This document shows, piece by piece, positions 55,890 through 64,000 of a stretch of DNA of 64,000 nucleotides. The notes below the pieces were generated by a model. It ran no database searches, had not been told where the DNA came from, and saw only the letters and a program-made list of their open reading frames with translations. The stretch is taken from the NCBI RefSeq assembly GCF_000315625.1, contig NW_005434576.1:25063-89062 (forward strand), written 5' to 3'. How positions within the stretch are numbered: the first letter of the stretch is position 1; each line of letters begins with the position of its first letter. The stretch is from Guillardia theta CCMP2712. Its lineage: Eukaryota; Cryptophyceae; Pyrenomonadales; Geminigeraceae. Position numbers and translations under genes: made by a program.

Positions 55890-58800
55890 TTAGCAGGGTA
55901 ACGCTGCACAGGAACCAAAACTCACCTCATCCTTTCTGACAGTCTTCTCCTCCACACCTCTCAGGAACTCTATGATTTGCTTTTCTTTCTCGTGGATCTT
56001 CGCAGCAAAATGAGATTCTTGTTTCTTGATCTCCTCCTGGTAGAACGACACTTTACGCTGTAGATCTTCTACGCGTTCCTTTGACTGTTTGAAAATCAAG
56101 TTCATCTCTTCGATTTCAGATTCTCTCGAAGCTATCAAGTGGGATTGCCCCAACTCTGTCTTCTCCAACGTCCTGACCTGTTGGGAGAGAGCATGGTTTG
56201 TTCTCTGCAAGTCCACCATCTGTGCTTCGAGCTGCCTGTTCCTTTCCAGCGCCTCGAGCAGCACGTGAGCATCGGGGATAAAGCTGCCATGGGGGTCCAC
56301 ACGTTTAAGCTTGGAGATCATCTCCACCAGGTCCTCCCTCGTGCTCTTCTCTCTCTCGTACTCCTTCTTCAACTTGTCGTGCTCCTGTCTCAGCTGGTTG
56401 TGCTCCGCATCCTTCTGCGCCAAAGACTCTTCCAACGATCTCAGCTCAGCCCCTAGGATGCCGTGCTCGTCATCGAACCAGTTTGCCAGCAGGTCGTGAT
56501 GGATGCCCGTCAGTGGTTGGCTCGGCACTTGCTCTTGACCTACTGGTCTCTGAGGTTTGTCCAACAGCTGTCGAGGCATCGCAGTCAGAAGGGAGAACTT
56601 CCAGCAGAGGTCGTCACCTCCTGCAGCTCGAACCTCTCGTCCAAGAGTTTGCTGTTCGCCTGCTCTAGCTGTGCTCGGAAGTGATCGAACTCATCCTCGG
56701 CGGCACTTTGCTTCCAAATGAACGAGTTCACCTTGTTCCTCCTTCACCGCTTTCACACAACCTCCTCCTCCTCCCTCACCTCCTGGCACATGCCGATCAG
56801 CTCCTCGTTGATCGCCCTCAACGCGTCCGACACGCGCGGGTCCTCCAGCCTTCGATTCGCCTGCCCCTCCTCGTGACCCTCCAGGTAGTTGTGGATCAGC
56901 TGGGCGGGCAGTCAGCCTCAGGCAGCGGCATCAGAGGAGACTGACTGACCTCGGGCCAGCGTTTCGAGTCTTCCTTGTCCGAGACCTGCCAAGTCCCAAG
57001 TCAAACCTGCTCCTCTGCTGTAACCGTGCTCCATTACTTCTCTCCACAGCACCACATTCTCGCGTTGAGCGTCCGCCAGCTCGGCTTCCAACCTCAGCTT
57101 CTCCTTCACCAGCCTGTTGGACTCTAGCTCTCTCTCCAGCAGCTGGCTCTTCAGGTATTCGTGACTTTCAATGTACTCCTTGCTCAGCTTCTCTGACTCC
57201 AGGACCTGTTCGGCTCTCAGACATGTCATGCAACGTGTCCGGGAGGAAACCTCATTCCAGATCGTCGACAGCTCTTCGCTAACTTCAATCAGCTCTTTAT
57301 GTATTTTCTGCTTCTCAGACTGAAGCTGAACACACTGAAATCACAGCTGTCGTCAGGAAACCATTCGGGACTAGAACAACTCACTACCTTCTGCCTCAGC
57401 AGAATCACTTCTTGCAGGGATTCTTCCAAATTTCGTTTGTACATCTCCATATCCGACAGGCTATCAGCAAGCTTACAAAAAGTGTCAGAGATTGGAGCCA
57501 GGTTGCAGAACTCCTACACACCTCTCCTCGAAGGATGCCGACTTCTCTGTTGCTGTTCCTAAGACTCTCTTCAAGGGCTCTCACCTGGTCTTCTCGACCC
57601 ACGTGATCGCCTCGGAGGTTCTTGTTCTCTTCCTCCAGGCGTTTGAATCTTTGAAACAAGTCGGTCTGGTTCAAATCCCTCTCGTCCATCGCTCTCGTCC
57701 ACTTCTGGACTTGATCTTTCAGACTTTGGTTTTCGACCTGTAGGTCCGAAAGCTCGTGCTTCAGATTGTATTTTTCTTGCAGAAGTTTTGCATGCTGATC
57801 AATCTGGCATTTCATCTCTTCAATCTGATCTTTATAGTCTTCTATTTCTTGTTGGAGCACAAGCTTTTCCGACACAGCCTTGTCTAGTCGCACTGCTTTC
57901 AACTTGTACTTCTCAATCTCCTGGGCCTGTGTATCCATCTCAAGAACCAGCCTTTCATTCTGTTGTTGGAGGTATTTCAGATTTAGCTGCAACTGATTCT
58001 TTTCGTTCACTACTCGTTCCAAGTCATCCCTGACGTCTTCAAACCTGGTTACGCTGTCCACGCTGCCAATCAGTGAAGCCAGAGTTTCAAGCGTTGTGAA
58101 CTTCTCGTTTTGTAAGACATTGTTGAAGGAGATGAGGTCCTCATTAGCACAGTTTGACTCCTGTAGAGCAGCTTTCACTTGCTCCATCTCCTCGCACAAC
58201 TTGCTCTGCTGCTCTATCAGGTAGTCGTTCTCTCTCTGCAGGTCGGCCAACTCATCGGAACATCTAGCCGCAAAGTTTGACTCCAAGTCCAAAGAAGCAT
58301 GCAAATGCTCTGACTGCAGCTCAAGAAACTGGTTTCTGAGGATCGTAGTCAAGTACACTTCCCTTGCCTCGTCAAGAGAAGCAAGAATTGTGTTCAGAGA
58401 CACAAAGTTCTTGTTTATCTCATCCTCCTCGGAAGCCAGTCTAGAAATCATGCGTGTTACAATGTGGGCAAAAGAAGAGAAGGAAAAGGTTGTAATCGTA
58501 CATGGTCTCCAAAGATGTAAGGTGATGTTCTTTCTTACGAAGCAAATCAGGCATGTTCATGATGACATGTAGAGATTCTTTGAAATCTGATTGGACGGAA
58601 AACATCTCCTGGTTGAGCCTGCGGACGATGGGCTCGACTTGAGACAAAGTAGAACACAACTGATCTGTCATTAAAAAGAGGGTGAGTTTGAATGAATTGA
58701 CGAATTCACCGTCAAAGTAGAAAAGCATCAAACGATACCATTCGAAGATTGAGCTGCTTGAAGCTTCATCGCAAGCTCATCGGCCTTCATCCTGGTTTCC

Positions 58801-60308
58801 TGCAAACTGTAGAAGTTCTTCTTGCAATTGACCTCTCGCACTTGAGCGGCTTTGAGAAATTGTTTGACGACTTGCTTAAGAGAGACGACAATCCTGTGAG
58901 GGTTTGCGACAGCACCAGGACTTATCGCGCCATCGGAAGTGAAAGGATTGAAAGATGACTTGGACTCGAAACTTTCGTTGGGAAGGGATTCACCAAACCC
59001 AGAGGAAGTCAGCGAGGCATTCAAAGAATCTTTCATCGCTGCTTCATCGACTTCATCGAGAATACTTCCATCCTGAGAAGCATGTCTGATGTTGCCTTGT
59101 GCCTGCGCATTCCACAAGATTTCTCGGTACGATGTCTCGATCTCCGTCTTGATCATTTCCACATCTTGCAGTATTTTCTTTTGAAACTCGAGCTCTTGCG
59201 AAGTCTTCTTGTTTTGCATCTTCAGGACAGCGAGATTGTGCGACAATGTTGAGTTCTCTTGTTCCAGGTTGTGCAAACCTTTCAGTATCTGATTCCTTTC
59301 CATGGACATCTTCTGGTTCAGTTCTAGCAGAGATCTTTGCTTCAGCTGGAAGCCTTCTAGTTTCGACATGTTTGCTTTGGAAGCGTTGTAGAACGAACTC
59401 GTTAGCTCAAAGACGTGCATGCACTGCTGCTCCAACCGGGAGACACTCGACGTGAGTTGGAGGATGGCCGGGTCATGTTGCCTGAGTTGCTCATGCAGAT
59501 GTTGGATCTGATTTTCTTTGCACTTCAGATCCTCGGAGAGAGAGGAGACCTTCCTCTTCGCTTCACTGTCCCTCTCATGCGACATCAACTCAGTTTGTCT
59601 CAGCTTCTCCTGGTTCTGCTTCCACTCGTCGTTCATCGCCTCCAACTTCTCCTGCAGCATCAAGTTTCTCGATATGATCTCGTCTGTCTGCTTTGTCTTC
59701 AACTCAAGCTCAACAATTCTCTTCCTCATCGTTGCCATCTCACTAAGCAGCACCTGACGCATGGCAACACACGTCAGGCCAACTAGAGGGGTATTGAGGA
59801 GAGACTGTCGTACCGCCGTGTGGCTCTCCGAAGCCGCGAGCTTTCTTCTCAGAGAATCGATTTCAACTTCATGAGCTTCGTATATGAGAGAGCTCTGCAA
59901 GGAAGTCAACCCTCGACCCTCCACCGACCGACCAGTCACCGTCAGGCTCGTGTTTCCCATCTTGTTCAGAGAGACACCACTGGGCTGAGGGTCTCTTGAT
60001 CTCATCTCCCAAAGGTTCACAGAGGTTCCGTTGCTCTCAAACTCTGATGCTCCAGCAGCACTGGCAAACCTCCCGCCTCCTCCTCCTCCTGCCCCCATCC
60101 CCACCACTGCTCCTTCTCCCTTGCGCATCGAATCGCTCGTCCTTCCTCTTAGTTGAGCTATCAGCGCGTTCTTCTCCTCAGCGAGGGCGGCTGCTCGTCG
60201 AGTCATGTATCCTAGGTCTCCCGTATACGACAGCTCGTTCCCTCTGTCCTCTCCTGTCCCTCCTTCCCTCCCGCCCCATCCCTCCTCCTCTTCCCCCCCT
60301 CCCGCCAT
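55890..60308 (-). CDS. Very large coiled-coil protein
   Basis: Minus-strand exons read well as complement(59814..60308), (58739..59753), (58502..58664), (57522..58440), (57388..57471), then from 57334 downward through several more exons to about 55890. Introns resolved are 50-74 nt. The product is about 1,250-1,350 residues. The first 170 residues are Gly/Glu-rich with a degenerate coiled coil (AAALAEEKNALIAQLRGR); almost all the rest is heptad-rich helix, e.g. LNQKMSMERNQILKGLHNLE, ELADLQRENDYLIEQQSKL, LADSLSDMEMYKRNLEES and EHNQLRQEHDKLKKEY. No motor, globular or zinc domain is seen. It is likely centrosomal, basal-body or cytoskeletal, but no orthologue can be named. The 3' exons (56900-56580) and final stop are the least certain. 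Confidence 0.75.
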
Positions 60309-60692
60309 TGCTACCGGTTCCCTTCAAAAATTTGTACCACGCGAACTCTACCCCCGCTGGGTTTTCAGTACCCCACCCTCTAAATCCCAGTACATGACCC
60401 ACCAAGTTCTGGGGACATGTGGACCCCTACCCCCTCTGAGGAACCCTGGAGACGAAGGCGGGTCTACTTGCTAAGCTTCTATGATACATGAAAAGAATAA
60501 AGAGAGGAGAGGGGAGGAGCGGCAGACTCAGACTAGCTCAGCGTCCTTGTCCTCCTCCCACTTGCCCAGCACATTCTTCTGACCCTCCTCGCACACTGAA
60601 CGCATCACGACGCCTGCGGCTGGAGACCAGCGTCCTTCTGGCCCCCTCCTTCGCTCCTGCCGCAGACTAAATCAAACTTGCTGCAGAGCAGT
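60309..60692. other. Intergenic region with TACCCC block
   Basis: About 60340-60440 contains CTACCCCCGC, AGTACCCCACCC and CCCTACCCCC, the same word family as in other intergenic zones. Nothing else is recognised. Confidence 0.5.
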
Positions 60693-62446
60693 TCAACAAG
60701 CGTACTTGTTCTTGTTGTTCGGCCCTCTGCCTTTGGTGATGACCTGCAGAACTCGTCAGCGATGAGGGAGGGAGGGAGGGAGGGAGGTAAGGATGGGAGG
60801 GAGGGAGGGAGGTAAGGATGGGAGGGAGGGAGGGAGGGAGGTAAGGATGGGAGGGAGGGAGGTAAGGATGGATGGGAGGGAGGGAGGGAAGAGAGGGAGG
60901 GGTGGTGGGGGGAACATGCCTTCCACGCGCCGTGGACAATCTTCCAGAGCCAGAGGAAGTTGAGACCTGAGCAAAATAAGGGCACAAAGACAGAAGCAGA
61001 TGGCGACCTGTTAGTCCAAACGAGCACAAGACAAGCATGACACGATGAGGCTCCATGATGCTGAGCGAGCAAATGAAGTAAGCAGAGAGACGCTGAGTGA
61101 ATGGCTGGGTCACCTTCCCTCCAACACTCGCCCTGACACTGTCCTGAGCTCCGGGTTCGCAGCTCCTCTGTCGGTTCACTCTGTTAGGGACAGGAGGAAG
61201 AGTAGAGGAAAGGCTGACGTGAGTACTGAGATCAACTCGAGCACGCGAGGCAGAGTCAGCTTGGCGGAGAGGAGGACGCGGAGAATAAATCCTGAGCACA
61301 TGAGGACCGCAAGCACCTGGCAAGACAATCAAAGGAGGAATCGTCGACGAGAGGAGGAGCACAATGCTTCTCGAGCCCTTCAGTTGCTTCGCCTTCGCTG
61401 CCTGGAAACAAGGCTCAGACCGCCTGGCTGGTGGGCAGCTAAGGATCCGCACCTGACCGAACGCTACGGGCAGCGCGCAAGTGCATTCGACAGAAGTGAG
61501 CATGGTAGCTTCTTCAGTGAACTCTCCTTTGGTCAACACCTGACGTCAAAGATCAAGCCTGCTCTACTCTCGACAGCCTCCTGTCACCACTATGAAGGCT
61601 GCGACCGCCAGGAAGTGATGCAGCCAAATGTCCTTCCTGAGGCCCGTCTGGCTTCCCGTGTCAGGCTCGACGTCACTCACCACCGTCATGCTCACTCTGT
61701 CTTGAGCGACATTCCTTGCAGCTGCTTTCTCCATAATCTCTTGCCGTTTTGTCCGGACAATCTGCGAACAAAGGAACATCACAACCTCGCATCCTTCCCT
61801 CCCCTCCCCCATCGCGCAAACACAAACCTTGTCATCCGAATTTTCAAGGACTGCAGACGCACACATGGCAGGGATGGCAATTCCATTGAAGAGCATCTTC
61901 GTCGGACAGAGACTTCAGCGATGCAAACAAAACACTGAACCCGGGCCATCACCTCGAGAACAAGATGCGAGAATCCGGTTTGCAGGATCAGAGGCTGGAG
62001 ATCACAACCAAAATCACATCGTGACAACACCGCTAGCGAGATTGTCTCTTGATGACGTCACCTGGATGTTCATCAAGGTACTCTTGGGATTCCAGGCTGC
62101 AGCCAGCGACAAGGACCCTGGCACGCGAATGGGCGAAACGAGCAGCACAGGAGAAAAGGTTAGTGCACCTAACAGGCCTAAGAAGCCGACATCCGCCACC
62201 TTGCAACAGAGAATGAGATCTTTCTTCTAGCAAGACACTATCATTCCACCTTAACAACTGTGTCGCGCATGTAGGGGTTCGAACACCAGCAGATCAGTGC
62301 CTTGTTGGCTGGAAACACATGTTGAGATGTCCAGGGACGACTGAGATGCCAAATGACCTGCATGCAATCCAGAGATGAAAGTTCCCGGTCCGAGGAGCGA
62401 GCAAAGGATCGGGCTCCTTGCTGGGCTCGGCGACTTTGGGCTCCAT
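60693..62446 (-). CDS. TLC-domain (TRAM-LAG1-CLN8) membrane protein
   Basis: Twelve exons join in frame to 286 residues: complement(60693..60743, 60920..60966, 61008..61060, 61114..61167, 61237..61316, 61363..61401, 61453..61539, 61588..61761, 61953..61994, 62062..62117, 62200..62249, 62319..62446). TLC features: WNDSVLLEERSHSLLQ (the family W-N-x-R-x-x-S-x-H-S start), KDIWLHHFLAVAAFIV (the LHH helix), an acidic EATMLTSVECTCALP block where the family has E-x-S-T, then SGFILRVLLSA and GLNFLWLWKIVHGAWK. About six membrane helices are predicted. The family includes ceramide synthases and TLCD lipid regulators; without the ceramide-synthase Lag motif a TLCD-type role is more likely. The last intron (60744..60919) begins GCATGT. 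The exon at about 61830-61900 may or may not be included. Confidence 0.72.
60755..60905. repeat. (GGGA)n / GGTAAGGATGGGAG repeat in TLC intron
   Basis: GGGA runs alternate with GGTAAGGATGG units (about four copies) inside the last intron of the TLC gene. Confidence 0.9.
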
Positions 62447-63309
62447 GGTCCAAGCTTGAACAACATCAGCATCTTACTGCTGCTTCCTTCGTCACCTCAG
62501 CTCGGCGCTGGAAGTTGCCAGCCAAAGGCAGATTAGCAGGTTTCCAGTTCTGTGACATTCGGATATAAGCCGAAATGAGAGGGAAAAGTGAAGTTTAGCG
62601 GACATCAAGAAGGAGGACACATTCCGATTCCACCAAGAAGAAAAAGATTCCGAGGAGGAGCAAAGGACTGTTCAGAATCGTCAGACTTCTCGATTGCAAG
62701 GGCAGAGGCAACAAAGTGGCTGAATTTCTTATGGGAAGACAAGATCTCTGTGTGGGTCATCAAGCGGACCTCTTCATTTTCGGCCAGATTTCGTCAGTCT
62801 GCAGAACAGAAACGAGACTCAGTGTTCTGAGGAACGAATCGCAAAGGATGCGGCTTCAAGAGAGGATCACCGAGACTTCCACACCCTGGGTCTCTGCCCC
62901 TAGAATCTCTTTCTCCGTTCCTCTTTCAATCTCCCGGGATCTCCCTGCCTCCCTGCCCTTCTTCCCGCTTCCCTTCCTCCTCTCCCTCCTTCCATGGCCT
63001 CCCGGCGCACGGGCAAATTGAAGTAACGACCTTCCGATACAAACAAGTCCGCCTCAGCCGAAAGGGGTACTGAGCGGCCCGGGGCCGCCGTGACTCACTC
63101 AGCCGGCGCGTCACCCGTCTCAGTGACTCATCAGCCCGGCGGCCTACCGTACTAGTAGACTCGAAGCTCCTCAGGGCCTAATAGGCTCCCAATCAAACTT
63201 CCCTGGCGGTGCTAAGGCGTCTCAGCCTACAGTGAGGGTGCCGGGCACACTTCAACTCAGATCATCTTAGTCACCGGGTGTCCGACTACTACTTTACTAG
63301 GCTAACAGC
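62447..63309. other. Intergenic region with GC island
   Basis: About 62560-62860 contains several purine-rich, partly open frames, none with recognisable similarity. About 62920-63000 is C-rich. About 63065-63180 is a GC island with AGCGGCCCGGGGCCGCCGTG, GTGACTCACTCAGCCGG, CTCAGTGACTCATCAGC and CTACCGTACTAGTAG. No gene is called. Confidence 0.5.
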
Positions 63310-63971
63310 TCACACTGAACCATCATGGTTGCTTGCCGGCTGGTCGTGCTTCATGTGACCCGCCAGGGGGAGCTCGGCACTGTCACAGTCCTTGACAAAA
63401 ACGCATTTCTGGCAGGGAGGAAGTTTTGAGCATTGAGGGCACCATGACGGCATGCGCGAGGTTCCTCTCTTTCTCCGGATGTTGTTGGGAGCCATCAAAA
63501 ACTGATGTCCGAGTCTGCACTCCCACAAGAGCTTGGTGTTGGAACCTTTGTACTCCTGTGACAAGCATCGGCCTCCATGCAGCGCTGCCGTCTCATGCAT
63601 GTCGTGTATCGTCAGCCTCAAATTTTCCTTGCGACATTCAGGGCACCAGAATCCTCGGAAGATCGTCTCAGCTGTTGCGTTCCATACATGGCCGTCGGAG
63701 CATTTCCACATCATCTTGTCCTTCATCTTGACGTACTGCTCAGACAAGCATGAGCCTCCCCGCGATGAGGCGATCTGCTTGAGCGTGTAGAACCTCTGTA
63801 GCTTGTTTCGACTTCCTTTCCTGGCATAATGCCGACCCCTTCGATGATGTCGTGAAGGTGATCGCGGGGTCGCTTTTTCAACTCAACCTCTGATTCACTT
63901 TCCAATCGAATCTCTTCTAGCCGGCTGGCCACGTCTTGGTCTGTTACGCAACATGATTTGTCCATGGGCAT
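63310..63971 (-). CDS. Zinc-ribbon / treble-clef repeat protein (5' end uncertain)
   Basis: The open frame complement(63310..63747) continues upstream in the same frame to about 63840 or beyond. It shows two copies of a module with SRGGSCLSEQYV, MMWKCSDGHVWNA and GFWCPECRKENL, then LHGGRCLSQEYKG, LLWECRLGHQF and PSWCPQC. The C-x-x-G-H-x-W plus W-C-P-x-C pattern is that of treble-clef zinc fingers seen in large-virus and algal proteins near homing or Vsr-type nucleases; nucleic-acid binding is inferred. A second frame (complement 63723..63971, starting MPMDKSCCVTDQD) may be an upstream exon, but I cannot place a good splice junction. The gene may also begin beyond the right edge. Confidence 0.6.
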
Positions 63972-64000
63972 TGCGACAAGTCGGCGAGCAAGATTCCTGG

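Noticed and set aside
60667-61539. 290-codon minus-strand continuous frame
   Set aside because: It reads through introns of the TLC gene; the spliced model recovers the conserved TLC segments instead.
61045-61938. 297-codon plus-strand frame
   Set aside because: It is antisense to the TLC exons, with no recognisable domain.
62260-62300. Possible tRNA T-arm (GGGGTTCGAACACC)
   Set aside because: The flanking stem does not pair and no A-box or acceptor stem is visible; it falls in an intron of the TLC gene.

Overview
This is nuclear DNA of a photosynthetic eukaryotic microbe with short introns, most likely a cryptophyte alga of the Guillardia theta type. Three things support this. The genes are broken by many 41-60 nt GT-AG introns. 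The proteins are typical eukaryotic nuclear proteins (GPHR, TAF13, SWIRM, riboflavin synthase, MetAP1). Two enzymes that normally act in plastids carry a signal peptide followed by a phenylalanine-containing transit-peptide start (GSF, SGF), the hallmark of import into red-lineage complex plastids. The species assignment is inference. Two runs of 100 N (22096-22195 and 45991-46090) are assembly gaps.

Layout from left to right: the 3' end of an acidic protein (225-972); a Golgi pH regulator (1436-2998, +); a phytol/dolichol-kinase-like membrane enzyme (3157-4176, -); a dual-specificity-phosphatase-like protein with a degenerate active site (4909-6318, +), tail to tail with a TAF13 carrying a long Met/Gln/Gly repeat domain (6352-7785, -); a WW-ankyrin protein (8171-9659, +); a SHIPPO-repeat protein (9830-11178, -); a PDZ/coiled-coil/PDZ protein (13307-17315, +) that nearly abuts a NudC/CS-domain protein (17440-18816, -); an RWP-RK-like protein (19561-20059, +); a repeat-rich intergenic zone; a 564-aa orphan protein (22413-24107, +); a TPR protein (24631-30657, +); methionine aminopeptidase 1 (31206-33464, -); an APC-family amino-acid transporter (34046-36491, +); a small tail-anchored protein (36803-37076, -); a 25-exon SWIRM/SAP30-like/Tudor-like chromatin protein (39367-44523, +); a leucine-rich-repeat protein (44703-45632, -); a two-domain class III nucleotide cyclase (48996-51593, +); an Mpv17-family protein (51884-53293, -); riboflavin synthase (54147-55674, +); a giant coiled-coil protein (55890-60308, -); a TLC-domain membrane protein (60693-62446, -); and a zinc-ribbon protein at the right edge.

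Genes are mostly arranged as convergent or divergent pairs. Convergent 3' ends lie from about 0 to 300 bp apart. Divergent intergenic regions are long (0.4-3.4 kb) and hold a recurrent combination of very GC-rich islands and TACCCC/GGGGTA-rich blocks. Introns carry most of the simple repeats. I rebuilt exon structures by hand from reading frame, splice signals and protein-family logic. All multi-exon models quoted with exon lists stay in frame, but none has transcript support.

The genes do not form one pathway. Points of most interest are a cyclase whose two catalytic domains have lost complementary residues (predicted single-chain pseudo-heterodimer in inverted order), a SWIRM protein that also carries SAP30-like and Tudor-like modules, a DSP-like pseudophosphatase, three apparent GC-AG introns, and a 15-bp TGATCA minisatellite.
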